This document shows positions 44,559 to 54,714 of a stretch of DNA of 64,000 nt, piece by piece; the first letter of the stretch is position 1, and the number at the start of each line of letters is the position of its first letter. This stretch comes from Treponema sp. GTDB lineage: Bacteria; Spirochaetota; Spirochaetia; Treponematales; Treponemataceae. Under the pieces are notes generated by a model. The model saw only the letters and a program-made list of their open reading frames with translations, made no database searches and was not told the origin of the DNA. The translations under genes and the position numbers were made by a program. The stretch is taken from NCBI GenBank assembly GCA_022010055.1, contig CP091737.1:1-64000 (forward strand). The letters are read 5' to 3'.

Positions 44559-46130
44559 CTAATTAGAAATTATAGCATAATTTTTCATTATATCAAAGAA
44601 TATTTGCCATTTTGGAAATTGTTCTTCCATAGTATCAGTGTTGTCGCGGTTTCTTGACGACATCATCAGGACTTTTAGGTTTGAGATGATTTCGCTGGTC
44701 GGTTTTTTTGAATCCTGAAGCAGACCTGAGATGTGGTTTGAAAGCCTGTGTATATTGTTTATCTCTCGCGAGATGATTTCGCTTGCCTGTTCGTTGATTG
44801 ATAAAACCATGTTTTCCAGTTTTCTGAAGAATTCTGGATCATTATGCGAATCGTGTATGAATCCTTCCAGCAGCGCGGTTGAATTTGCTTCTCCGTTTGA
44901 AAAGGAATTTTCAAAATCCTGTATGTTTTTTGAGCTTTCCAGCGCGGCGAAAACATCGGAGGCAAAGTCTGATTTGTATTGAGGATTGTTAAAGAATCCT
45001 TCTACGATAAGGTCGTTTAAAAGCGAGCGTATTGAGTCTGAGATATAAATCGATACGAATGTTTTCAGAATCCTCATAGGCATAATCCATGCGAAGGAAA
45101 CCGAGGAATTCGCAAGAAGCTTGGCGTTTGTTTCGTTGTTGTATCCGGCCAGCTCTAAAAGTTCTGTTGTTCCAAAAAGATTTTGAAGCTCGTTGTTGAT
45201 TTTTTCATCCTTCATCTCGGTTTTTATGCGCTGCTCGTCGGATTTAAATTTTGACTGAATCATTTCTCCGAAGTGCTTCCGCGCGGAGCCGCTGTATGCT
45301 GCGGATTTTGGCTCGTAGTTCAGGTCGCCCTTTGCGTAGCATATAAGAAGGCGTATGCGTTCCGGGGAAATTATGTGTCTGATTACAAATGCGATTTTTT
45401 TCAGGTTGTCTTCCAGCTCTTCTTCCCTGGAATTTCCGGAGTCCCCGGATCTTAGCGTCGCAAGGGCGGAGATCGCGTTCAGCGTGCTTGTGGTTATGTT
45501 CAGTCCTTTTATAATAAAATAAAGGTCTTCCAGAATGTTCTGTATTTTTTCAATGGAAATTTCAAGGTATGTAGGATGATACCTTAGGTCTGCGGAAATA
45601 AAATTCGGGTCGAAAATCTGTAGGATTGTTACAAAGTTGAACCGGCAGAAGTCGCCTAGCTGGTGCAGCGCGTTTAGGTCGATGTCTATTTTTTTAAACG
45701 GTTCTGAATTCAGTTCGTGCAGAATTTTTTCAAGGTTTTTATGCTGCCGGTCAAAAATTTGCGATGTGGTCATTGCGGATTTGCTTTCCAGCTCATTTTT
45801 TCTGTTTTCGTATTCCAGGGATTCCACCAGCTGCTGGTTTTGCCTTGAAAATCCGGTGAGAACAAGCTGGTTTTCAAAACGCAGGTTTCTTTGAACATCT
45901 GTGCTGTATATTGTGGAAGAAAACAGGTTGTCCAGCGGCTTTGTGTTTATATATAGAATTCTTATGGCTTCCGCGAAATTGGGAAGAACTTTTCCGTTCT
46001 TAAAAATAGCTGGTTCCTGCGCGCGAAGCTCGCTTTCAAGCTTGCGCATTTGAATCCTTTTTTGAACTTCCGGAGAATTTTTATTAAAAATCGATTCAAA
46101 AAATTCAGAAATTGCTTGTAGAAAACTCAT
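44559..46130 (-). CDS. DUF5312-like spirochaetal protein
   Basis: 523 aa, soluble, mostly helical, Lys/Glu/Asn-rich. The N terminus MSFLQAISEFFESIFNKNSP, a middle LRYHPTYLEISIEKIQNILE, and a C-terminal ISREINNIHRLSNHISGLLQ region are typical of a large conserved spirochaete protein; I believe DUF5312, but this is from memory. No catalytic motif is seen. It is upstream of the diguanylate cyclase gene on the same strand. Confidence 0.6.
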   Translation of the reverse strand: MSFLQAISEFFESIFNKNSPEVQKRIQMRKLESELRAQEPAIFKNGKVLPNFAEAIRILYINTKPLDNLFSSTIYSTDVQRNLRFENQLVLTGFSRQNQQLVESLEYENRKNELESKSAMTTSQIFDRQHKNLEKILHELNSEPFKKIDIDLNALHQLGDFCRFNFVTILQIFDPNFISADLRYHPTYLEISIEKIQNILEDLYFIIKGLNITTSTLNAISALATLRSGDSGNSREEELEDNLKKIAFVIRHIISPERIRLLICYAKGDLNYEPKSAAYSGSARKHFGEMIQSKFKSDEQRIKTEMKDEKINNELQNLFGTTELLELAGYNNETNAKLLANSSVSFAWIMPMRILKTFVSIYISDSIRSLLNDLIVEGFFNNPQYKSDFASDVFAALESSKNIQDFENSFSNGEANSTALLEGFIHDSHNDPEFFRKLENMVLSINEQASEIISREINNIHRLSNHISGLLQDSKKPTSEIISNLKVLMMSSRNRDNTDTMEEQFPKWQIFFDIMKNYAIISN

Positions 46131-46139
46131 TCTTTGATT

Positions 46140-47127
46140 TTATCCCGAAATTATGTAAGGGTCAAATATCTCGTGATATTCATCTGCTGTGGATGCGTGA
46201 ACTGTCTTCTGCCTTAGCTCCGCGCCGCCGGGAATTCCCTTTGAATAGGCGCAGAATCTTTTTCTCATTTCCATGCAGGCGCTTTTTTCGTTCGTGTCCG
46301 CGGCAAGGAGTGAAAGTTCCTTGAAGCCTGTCTTCAGCCGTTCAGAAACCGGAATTTCTTCGTACGAACCTGTGGTAAGCAGGCGGATTGTTTTTGTAAA
46401 AATAAACGGGTTTCCCATTGCTCCACGGGCGAACATCGCTCCGTCGACTCCGGTTTCTTCAATCATTCTTTTTGCGTCTTCCGGGGTAAAAAGGTCACCT
46501 GAGCCGAATACAGGAACTTTGCCCTCTGCAAGTTTTACAAGCTCGGAAAGTTTGTTCCAGTCGGATTTACCTTCGTAGCCCTGCGCCCTTGTCCTCGGAT
46601 GCATTGTTATTGCGTCTGCTCCGGCTTCCAGAGCGGCGTTTGCGGCTTCCTTGAACGTTATGGATTTCTGGTCCCATCCGGAGCGGATTTACGGTTACGG
46701 CGGCTCTTCCTTTTACTGCGTTTATTACGGCTTCCGCGACTTTTTTTAGCATCTGCGGATTCTGTGTAAGGGCCGAGCCTGCTCCTGTTTTTACGATTTT
46801 AGGAACCGGGCAGCCGCAGTTTATGTCTATACATTCGCAGTGCGTTTTTTCAAGCACAATCTGGGCGGCGTCCGCCATGCGTTCCGGCTCTCCGCCGAAA
46901 ATCTGTACGGAATAGACTTTTTCGTTTTCTGCGCGGCGCATAAGGATTTCTGTTTTTAAATTATTGCGCGTAAGCGCTTCCGCGGAAACCATTTCCGTAT
47001 AAGTGAACGACGCTCCGTTTTCAATGCATATTGAGCGGAACGACCGGTCGCTGTAACCTGCGACCGGCGCAAGAAAAAGATTTCCATTAAGTTCTATCGG
47101 ACCAATTTTTACCGGGTGATATAGCAT
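46140..47127 (-). CDS. dus: tRNA-dihydrouridine synthase (one frameshift)
   Basis: FMN enzyme reducing uridines in tRNA. ~330 aa with LAPVAGYSDRSFRSIC, SVQIFGGEPERMADAA, DINCGCPVPKIVKTGAGSAL (catalytic Cys in NCGCP), MHPRTRAQGYEGKSDW and GSGDLFTPEDAKRM. At ~46692 the A-run in GTAAATCCGC is short; restored it reads AVTVKIRSGWDQKSITFKEA. Its start overlaps nothing, but the tatD stop is 1 bp away on the same strand, forming a tight pair. Confidence 0.94.
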
Positions 47128-47128
47128 T

Positions 47129-47907
47129 TTATTCTTCCGGCAGGTTGAATGCCTTGCAACTGTTCTTCCAGAGCTGGACGCTCAGTTCTTCAAGGTCGGT
47201 TTCCAGCATTTCTGCAAGGAATTTTGCCGTAGACGGAAGGTATGCCGGCATTGTGCGCTTTCTTTCGCGGTATTCGGCAGGAATCATGAACGGCGATTCT
47301 GTTTCAATAAGAATTCTTTCGTGCGGAATGTTCAGCACGGTTTCATGAAGGTTTCTTGCGTTCCTGTAGGTTAAGTTTCCTGCGAAAGAAAACCATATAT
47401 TCATGTCCAGGCATTTTTTTGCGTATTCTGCATCTTCTGAATAGCAGTGAAGGATAGCGCCCGCTTCAGGAATCCTTTCCTTTAAATGTCCAGAAGGTCT
47501 TTTCCGGCGTTTCTGTTGTGGATTATTACCGGAAGGTTGTATTTCTGCGCAAGCTCAAGCTGCGTGATAAAAAGCTCAATCTGAGAACGCTTGTCGCCGA
47601 ACTGCTTGTAGTAGTCAAGCCCGGTTTCTCCTACAGCGATTACGTTGGGAAGCTTAAGATATTCTTCTATTTTACTGACGTAATCTTTGCCCGGATTTGC
47701 CACTTCGGACGGAGCGACTCCTGCCGCATGGTAAACGCCGGGAATAGCCTTTATTTGAGGATAAACTTTGGCAAAATCGTGCAGGGAATTATTAATGCTG
47801 ACAATACGGCTTACTCCGGCAATCTTGGCTTGCTGAATAACGCGTAATTGTTCGATAGGGTCATCGTATATAAGCCCGATGTGAGCGTGAGTATCAAAAA
47901 ATTGCAT
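47129..47907 (-). CDS. tatD: TatD-family DNase (one frameshift)
   Basis: Metal-dependent TIM-barrel deoxyribonuclease. Motifs: FDTHAHIG (H-x-H), GETGLDYYKQF, PVIIHNRNAGKDLLDI, and after the break ILHCYSEDAEYAKKCLD, FSFAGNLTYRN and LIETESPFMIP (final Asp replaced by Glu-rich context). The frame breaks at ~47485, after KDLLDI. ~258 aa when joined, normal for the family. It is followed at once by dus. Confidence 0.93.
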
Positions 47908-48085
47908 GGCTTTCTTCCAAAAGATTATTTTTGTAGACAGGAATGTCTAAATAAAACGATACATTTTTTGTTCGTTTATACCGATAAAGATAATATAGAT
48001 TTTTTTAGTTGTCAAACTTTTAAAGTAAAATAGCTTTAATTTTGAATTTGATAATATATTAAAAAATAGCGGGGAGGGAGAGAAA

Positions 48086-48180
48086 CGGCTGGCAAAAACA
48101 CTCTGCTTTGCTGCCGCGGTAGCGGCAAAGTTGATAGTTCCAAGGCAAAGCAGCGCGTAGCCCGATATCGGGCGGTTTTG
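48086..48180 (+). ncRNA. Candidate structured RNA motif, solo copy
   Basis: CAAAAACACTCTG, then arm CTTTG, hairpin GCCGC-GGTA-GCGGC, GATAGTT, arm CAAAG, CAGCGCGTAG. This matches the inside of the 322-bp elements (arms ATTGTTG/CAACAAT, hairpin GACCGC-GAGA-GCGGTC) with the single-stranded parts conserved and both stems changed in a paired way. It lies in the 420-bp gap before the M23 gene. Strand is uncertain. Confidence 0.55.
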
Positions 48181-48253
48181 TCAGGTGTGGCTCGACTGGT
48201 AGCTATTTTTTACGTTAGAATCAATTTGAAGTTAGGGTTAAATATGATAAAAT

Positions 48254-48282
48254 TTGACAGCGGCAAACTCTGTTGTTATACT
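48254..48282 (+). promoter_or_regulatory. Promoter of the M23-bactofilin operon
   Basis: Consensus TTGACA (48254-48259), 17-bp spacer, TATACT (48277-48282). Transcription starts about 40 bp before TTG 48329. Confidence 0.85.
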
Positions 48283-48328
48283 AAAAAATCGCGTAGTATT
48301 TTTTTTGTAAATATTGACGGAGAATAAT

Positions 48329-49351
48329 TTGGCAAGAACACAAAGATATAAAAACATTGAAAAAAAGATTGCCTCGAACGTTCATAATGGATTTGTTTCT
48401 TTTTTTAAGGCGATTGGAATTTTTTTTGCAAGGCTTTTTAAGGTTTTCGACAGTAAGCTTACAATCATGATTGTTCCGCATTCTCGGAGCAAGGTTATAA
48501 ATATTCAGACGAATGTCTTTGCGCTTTCGTTCGGTCTTGTGCTGATTGTTGGAATTGTAACATCATTCTTCTATTTTAACCGACGCGCTGTTCTTTCAAA
48601 CACGGAGATTTCCCGTCTGGTGAACAAAAACCGCGAGACCCTTGCGAGCCTGGACGAGCTTCGCGATGAAAACACGAACCTTCTGCAGGCGGCAAAACGC
48701 TTTCAGTCTTCTCTTTCCCAGTCGCTTTCGCTTTTAGGACTTAACAGAAACAATAATGTTTCGCAGGCTTCCATTCAGGGCGGAGATTTGATGTCTTTGC
48801 TTGGCTCAAATGATTCTTCCGGCGGCTCGGTTAATGAAACAGCCGATGTCCGTTCCCTTACGGCTTATCTGGAGGAAGCGGTTCAGCCGATTGAGCAGAT
48901 TGGAAAAATGCTCGACAACCAGAGTTCCCTGTTCCGCGAAATTCCTAACATCTGGCCGGTAAACAATCCGAATGTTCATATTTCGCAGCAGTTCGGTCCG
49001 AATATTCATGCTATTTCGGGGCAGTGGTACATTCATAAGGGAATTGACTTTTCAACGTGGCGTTCCGGCGACCCTATTATGGCTACGGCAAACGGCCAGG
49101 TTGTAACAGTCGGCTACGATGCAAGTTTTGGTATAAATATTATTATCCGTCATAAGCACGGTATGTATACCCGCTATGCCCACATGAGCGCGACCCGCGT
49201 GAAAAAGGGTGAATTTGTAAATCAGGGTCAGGTTATCGGCTATATCGGCAATACCGGTGTAACAACAGGACCTCATCTTCATTACGAGGTTCATATCGGT
49301 TCGGATGTAGTAGATCCTGTAAAATACATTAACATTAAGTTTTCTAAATAG
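48329..49351 (+). CDS. M23 peptidoglycan endopeptidase, membrane-anchored
   Basis: 340 aa. Cytoplasmic N-terminal ~65 aa, one transmembrane helix (VFALSFGLVLIVGIVTSFFYF), a periplasmic coiled coil, and a C-terminal LytM/M23 domain with HKGIDFSTW and HLHYEVHIG zinc motifs. TTG 48329 is chosen because GGAGA lies seven bases upstream; no ATG fits. The bactofilin gene follows 6 bp later, the arrangement seen in bacteria where the pair shapes the cell wall. Confidence 0.93.
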   Translation: MARTQRYKNIEKKIASNVHNGFVSFFKAIGIFFARLFKVFDSKLTIMIVPHSRSKVINIQTNVFALSFGLVLIVGIVTSFFYFNRRAVLSNTEISRLVNKNRETLASLDELRDENTNLLQAAKRFQSSLSQSLSLLGLNRNNNVSQASIQGGDLMSLLGSNDSSGGSVNETADVRSLTAYLEEAVQPIEQIGKMLDNQSSLFREIPNIWPVNNPNVHISQQFGPNIHAISGQWYIHKGIDFSTWRSGDPIMATANGQVVTVGYDASFGINIIIRHKHGMYTRYAHMSATRVKKGEFVNQGQVIGYIGNTGVTTGPHLHYEVHIGSDVVDPVKYINIKFSK

Positions 49352-49357
49352 GAATAT

Positions 49358-49768
49358 ATGGCATTTCGTTCAGATGATATTTCAATAAATACGTTAATCG
49401 GAAACGGATCTTTTATAAAGGGAAATTTGCGAATCAACGGTTTTATCCGCATAGACGGCGACATTGACGGTGATATTGATACGGATGGCGCTGTTATTAT
49501 AAGCGAAAGGGCAAAAATCCGCGGAAATCTTACGGCGAAGTCTGCGATTGTCGGTGGAATCATCCTGGGCGATATTTCTGTTGCGGAAGGCGTAAAACTC
49601 CTTTCTTCTTCTGCGGTTATCGGGAATATAATCGCAAAAAAAGTCCAGATGGAAGAAGATGTTATTTTCCAGGGGCATTGTATTTCCATTGCAGATGAAG
49701 AGCGGTTTGAGGAATCTAAAAAATATTTCCTTCAGCAAAAGGCGATTCGTGACAAGGCAGTTTTTTAA
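49358..49768 (+). CDS. bacA: Bactofilin
   Basis: 136-aa polymer-forming cytoskeletal protein (DUF583). The core is a beta-helix with short repeats: GSFIKGNLRINGFIRIDGDI, then GAVIISERAKIRGNLTAKSA and GGIILGDISVAEGVKLLSSS. It probably scaffolds the upstream M23 peptidase at the membrane. Its stop overlaps the next ATG (TAATGG), so translation is coupled. Confidence 0.95.
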   Translation: MAFRSDDISINTLIGNGSFIKGNLRINGFIRIDGDIDGDIDTDGAVIISERAKIRGNLTAKSAIVGGIILGDISVAEGVKLLSSSAVIGNIIAKKVQMEEDVIFQGHCISIADEERFEESKKYFLQQKAIRDKAVF

Positions 49769-50322
49769 TGGGCGAATTTGATGTATTGAATTCATCGCTT
49801 TATTTTTCCGCCGCCTCGGCCGCTTCCCAAAAAGCGCAGAAAGAGCAGAATAAATTAAAATCCGAAAAGACAAAAAAATCTTCTTTTTCAAATATTATGA
49901 AAAAAGAGGAGGAGATTTTTGATTTGGCAAACTCCGGGCTTCCGGTTGAAATTGCCGGCTTTTCTGTTGAAGAGGCTGTAAACTATTTGAAAGATGCCGT
50001 TGATTTGGCGGCGGATGCGCTGGCTAATTCGGCCAATGAAAACAATGTCGCCGCATTCAGAAAATCTGTGGGTCAGTTTATAAAGTATATAGAAAAAAAT
50101 AATTACGAGATTGAAACAAGAAAAAGGCTGGGAGTTTCCCATAGAAAATCAGTTTATTTTGAGGAAAAAAGACCTGTTGATCCGCTGTTCAGAATCCGGG
50201 TTATAGACAAAAAACTTGATGAGCTTGCGTTGATGGTTCTTCAAAAGCATGCTGATAAATTAAAATTGCTGTCAAAAATTGAAGAGATTAAAGGTTTGCT
50301 TGTGGATTTTTTGGCGGAATAA
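49768..50322 (+). CDS. DUF327 / YaaR family protein
   Basis: 184 aa. A low-complexity Ser/Lys N terminus is followed by the helical DUF327 domain: LKDAVDLAADALANSANENN, then FIKYIEKNNYEIETRKRLGV and RIRVIDKKLDELALMVLQKH. The family has no known activity. In Bacillus, yaaR also lies near yaaT, the homologue of the next gene, and that linkage supports both calls. Confidence 0.85.
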   Translation: MGEFDVLNSSLYFSAASAASQKAQKEQNKLKSEKTKKSSFSNIMKKEEEIFDLANSGLPVEIAGFSVEEAVNYLKDAVDLAADALANSANENNVAAFRKSVGQFIKYIEKNNYEIETRKRLGVSHRKSVYFEEKRPVDPLFRIRVIDKKLDELALMVLQKHADKLKLLSKIEEIKGLLVDFLAE

Positions 50323-50344
50323 GGTATAATTAATTTAAATAAAT

Positions 50345-51256
50345 ATGAGTGATATTTTTGAAGAAGATATAGATGAAAACGAAAATCTTTCCTCTCTGGA
50401 AGATGACGGTGATGGAAGCCGCGAAGAATATGTTTTTGACACACCGCTTTATGTGCTGAAGCTTGATTATTCCTGCGAATCAGTTTATGCAAGAAACGAA
50501 AAGAAAATAGACGTTCGTGTTGGAGAAAAGGTTATTATTCCTACCAGATATGGCAAGGATATGGCGAAATTCATAGGAATTTCAAAAAAGCCGATGGGAA
50601 TAAAGCCTTCGGATGTTGTTGTCATTGAACGCAAGGCGACTTCGGAAGATTTGGCGAAAGAGGCGGAAAACAACGGTAAGGAAAAAGAGGCGTTTTCTGT
50701 GTTCAAGGAAAAAGTCGCGCTTCATAAATTGGATATGAAGCTGATTTCCGTGCATTTTCTTGTTGACGAGCCGAAGGCGCTGTTTTTTTTCAGCTCGGAA
50801 AACCGCGTGGACTTCAGGGAACTTGTAAAGGATTTGGTCAGCGTATTTAAAATGCGGATTGAATTGCGTCAGATTGGCGTTCGTGATGAATCAAGGATTA
50901 TCGGCGGTCTTGGCGCGTGCGGCCGGCCTTTTTGCTGCCACGGAATAAGCGACAGGCTGCGTCCGGTTTCTATACGTATGGCAAAAGACCAGAATCTTTC
51001 TTTGAATTCAATGAAAATCAGCGGTCAGTGCGGACGTCTGCTTTGCTGTCTTTCCTATGAGTTTGACTGGTATAGCGAGGCGCGCAAGAAACTTCCGGCG
51101 GAAGGCGTTCATGTTTACTACGACGGAACGAATTTTAAAATTTCAGAAGTCAATTTGATTACAAATATGATAAAGATGCTTGGCGATGACGGACGTCTGC
51201 TTGAAGTCAATGCGAAGCGTTTTTTCCGTGATAACAACAGGTGGAAAATCAACTAG
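50345..51256 (+). CDS. ricT: PSP1-domain protein RicT (YaaT)
   Basis: 303 aa. The PSP1 domain carries the cysteine motifs GACGRPFCCHGIS and SGQCGRLLCCLSYE expected to hold Fe-S ligands in RicT. In Bacillus, RicT with RicA and RicF forms a complex stimulating RNase Y cleavage. No ricA or ricF is in the window. The N-terminal ~25 aa is acidic. Its 3' end overlaps the extended convergent PilZ-like gene. Confidence 0.92.
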   Translation: MSDIFEEDIDENENLSSLEDDGDGSREEYVFDTPLYVLKLDYSCESVYARNEKKIDVRVGEKVIIPTRYGKDMAKFIGISKKPMGIKPSDVVVIERKATSEDLAKEAENNGKEKEAFSVFKEKVALHKLDMKLISVHFLVDEPKALFFFSSENRVDFRELVKDLVSVFKMRIELRQIGVRDESRIIGGLGACGRPFCCHGISDRLRPVSIRMAKDQNLSLNSMKISGQCGRLLCCLSYEFDWYSEARKKLPAEGVHVYYDGTNFKISEVNLITNMIKMLGDDGRLLEVNAKRFFRDNNRWKIN

Positions 51257-52175
51257 TGTTTGTTTTCGCTTTCTTCCATAAGGGCGCTAAGGTCTGAAAG
51301 GGCTTCAAGGTTTGGTTTCTGGAAATTTTTTCTTTGCTGCGTTGCCGCGTTAAAAAGTTTGTCTAAAGCTCAGTGCAGTTGTCGACCATTATTTCGTAGA
51401 TTTTTGGAACAAGCAGGTTTTTCTCTGTGATATCCAGCCCTCTTTGGCCTGATTTTGTTAAAAATGCGAATACGTAAAGTGTCTCGTCTTCTTTGGTTCG
51501 CTTCATAAAAAGAATTGCGTCTGAATGAAACCGGAGTCCTTTTATTGTAAATGTTATGTCCTTGATTTTTTCGTACTGCGCAATTTCCACCGTTCCTTCT
51601 GGAAGTGTAAGCGAAAAATGCGAAATGCTTATGTCGTTCAGATTTGCATGAATCGAACTGTTTTCTTTTGAGTCAAACTGAACCTTGCAGTTGTTTGAGC
51701 AGACGGCGCGTACATTTTTTCTTCGTCCTGCCGCCTGGTTTGCGTAGAGAACTTTTTCAATCAGCTTAAAATTATTTTTTTTCTGGTATTCAAACTGTAT
51801 GCAGCCACAGTTGATTCCAATCGTGTAAAGGTACAGTTTTTCAATTGCCGCTTTTTCTGCCAGGCTCTGGCGTTTTGAATAAGTTACGCCGAACTTGGCT
51901 TCTGGAAATTTTTCCTTCAGATGGCTTATGAGCCGCGGCCATGAGTTGTCCTGAAGTGGAGCGTCGATGTTAAAAAAAAGAATTGAATCTTTGAATACAG
52001 AAAGTATTATTTCGATTTTTATTTCTATAGGAAGAAAAATATCTGTGTCTATAAAATAGCACTCGAATCCGAGCGTAATGTATTCTTCAAGATATGCCTG
52101 TGGAAACAACGATCTGTCTGGAGCAATAAAAAATGTTTTTCGGCCTTTTAAGATTTCATCAACTAGGTTACCCAT
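51253..52175 (-). CDS. PilZ-like protein, spirochaetal type (probable frameshift)
   Basis: The N-terminal ~125 aa has an alpha/beta receiver-like fold (KTFFIAPDRSLFPQAYLEEY, ILFFNIDAPLQDNSWPRL). The C-terminal half resembles a PilZ c-di-GMP-binding domain: RRKNVRAVC (RxxxR) and NDISISHFSL in place of DxSxxG, so binding is uncertain. The 270-aa frame stops at 51363, but one missing G at ~51372 would continue it as ALDKLFNAATQQRKN to 51253. With the GGDEF gene it hints at c-di-GMP signalling. Confidence 0.6.
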
Positions 52176-52252
52176 TTATTTTCCCGAAACTTAAAATATT
52201 ATAACACAAAATCTTTACTTAGGTGAAAAAATTACGTTAAAATCGTATTAAT

Positions 52253-54644
52253 ATGGAATTTACACAAGAAGCAATTGACGCATTGAACGTCAATGAAGTT
52301 GAGATTATGAAAAAGATTGCTGAAGAGCTTGATATTCGCATTCAGCAAGTTAGCGCGGTTATCAGTTTGATTCAGGAAGATTGTACGATTGCCTTTATCA
52401 GCCGTTACCGAAAAGAAAAGACGGGAAACCTTGATGAGGTTCAGGTTCGTGATTGTGATCATTTGTTCAAGTCATATAAAAATCTTGAAGAACGCCGCCT
52501 TGAGATTGTGAAAGGCGTTTTTGCGCAGGGAAAACTTACGGATTCGTTGTACGAGGCGATTATGTCGGCGACAACGCTTGCTGCGCTGGAGGATTTGTGG
52601 GCTCCGTTTAAAAAGAAAAAGAAGACCCGCGGAATGGTCGCTCAGGAAAAAGGTCTTGAACCTTTGGCCGATGCAATGCTTGTGATGGATGATTCTTCTA
52701 TAGAAAAAGAAGCGGAAAAATATGTAAAGACAGATGCGGAGGATTTTGCGCTTAATGTTGAGACTGCAAAAGACGCGTTGGCAGGCGCAAAGGACATTAT
52801 CGCGGAGCGCGTAAGCCAGGATTCAGAAAACAGGACTGCCATTCACGATTTGTACATGGCGACTGGCAGCATAAAGTCAAAAGGAATTGTTCCAGAAGGC
52901 CAGACGGAAGAGCAGGCGATGAAAACCAGCACTTACCAGATGTACTGGGATTATGCAGAGCCGCTTAATCAGGTGAAGCCGCATAGAATTCTTGCGATGA
53001 ACCGCGCTGAACGCGAAGGCGCTCTGGAAGTTACAATCGATATTGATGTTGACGCGGCGATTGACCTGATAACTAAAGACTGATACACACAACAAATATC
53101 ATAAGGAAGCGATTGAGGACGGAATTGTACGTCTTCTTTCTCCGGCGGTTGTGCGCGAAATACGCTCGAATGAATCCGACGAGGCGGACGCGCATGGAAT
53201 CGGAATTTTCAGCGAAAATTTAAAAAATCTTCTGATGACACAGCCAATCAAGGGAAGCCGCGTTCTGGGCGTTGACCCTGGCTACAGAAACGGAACTAAG
53301 TGCGCCGCCCTTGATGAAACCGGAAAATACCTTGGATTCTTCAAGATTTTTCAGGAACAGGATCCGGAGGGAGCGTACAAGGCAATCAACGACGCTGTTG
53401 ACAAGTATGATATTCAGGTTATAGCTGTTGGAAACGGAACCGGCTCGCAGGAAGTCCAGGCGATTGTTTCAAAGGTTATAAGCGAAAACTATGCTGATTC
53501 TGATGTGAAATATACGGTTGTTGATGAGTCTGGCGCGTCTGTCTATTCTGCAAGTCCGGTTGCCACGGAAGAATTCCCGGATCTGGACGTAATGGTTCGC
53601 GGTGCGATTTCAATGGGTCGCCGCCTTCAGGACCCTCTTGCGGAGCTTGTAAAGATTGACCCTAAGGCGATTGGAGTCGGACTTTATCAGCACGATGTAA
53701 ACCAGAAAAAGCTCGCGGAGCAGCTTGATGAAGTTGTAGGTTCTGTTGTGAACAATGTCGGCGTAAACCTGAACACAGCGTCTTATATGCTCTTAAAGTA
53801 TGTTTCAGGAATCAATACTTCCACGGCTAAAAAAATTGTGGCTTACCGCGATGCAAACGGTAAAATCATGAGCCGCGAGGAATTGAAGAAAGTTCCTGGC
53901 GTAGGTCCCAAGGCCTTTGAGCAGTGCGCGGGATTTTTGAAGATTGCGGAAAGCGCAGACCCTCTTGATAACACCTGGGTTCATCCTGAAAATTACGATG
54001 TTGCACGCGAAGTTCTGCCGGTTGTAAAGGCGGGCGGAAAAATCGACAATGAAACAAGAAAAACGCTTTGCGAAAAATACAATATTGGCGAGACAACTCT
54101 GAATGACATCATTGATGAGCTTCAGAAGCCGAACCGCGACCCGCGCGACGGTTATCCAGCGCCGATTATGCAGAAAGGCGTTGTCCAGTTCGAGGACCTT
54201 AAGGAAGGAATGAAAGTTACCGGAAAAATCAAGAACGTTGTTGATTTTGGCGCGTTCGTAGACATCGGTTTGCACGAGACAGCGTTGATTCACGTTTCTG
54301 AGCTGAGCGATAATTTTGTTTCTGACCCAATGGAAGTTGTAAAAGTCGGAGATATTTTCGAATTTACAATTATTGGACTTGACAAAGACAGAAAACGTAT
54401 TAGTCTTTCTTTGAAAAGCGATGCGGCAAACCGTATTGGCGGCGCCTCGTCTGGCTCTGCAAAGTCTTCTTCTGAAAAAACAGGCGAAAGGCGAAAGGTC
54501 GTTGTTGTAAAAAAAGGTTCGAAGCCTGATTCTGGAAAAACTGTTCATCGAAACGAAAAATTTGGTCAGCGCGGCGGCGGCCGCAGCTATGGAAGCGACG
54601 ACGGAATGAGTTACAATCCGTTTGCGGCGCTGTTAAAAAAATAA
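52253..54644 (+). CDS. tex: Tex RNA-binding transcription accessory protein (one frameshift)
   Basis: ~797 aa. N-terminal Tex domain (IAFISRYRKEKTGNLDEVQV), YqgF/RNase H-like region (VLGVDPGYRNGTKCAALDET), helix-hairpin-helix (MLLKYVSGINTSTAKKIVAY; VPGVGPKAFEQCAGF) and a C-terminal S1 domain (GMKVTGKIKNVVDFGAFVDI). The Lys/Ser/Gly-rich tail is usual. The frame breaks near 53083 (ITKD to THNKYHKEAIEDG), a one-base indel. It is divergent from the PilZ-like gene. Confidence 0.95.
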
Positions 54645-54714
54645 TTATCTGATTTGCGGCATAAAGTTTCAGGCAACATTCTGGCTTTGTGCCGCTGTTG
54701 GTTCAGGGAGATTT

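Noticed and set aside
53805..54548. 247-aa ORF on the minus strand
   Set aside because: It is antisense to the conserved C-terminal half of tex, and its composition is that of a reverse frame.
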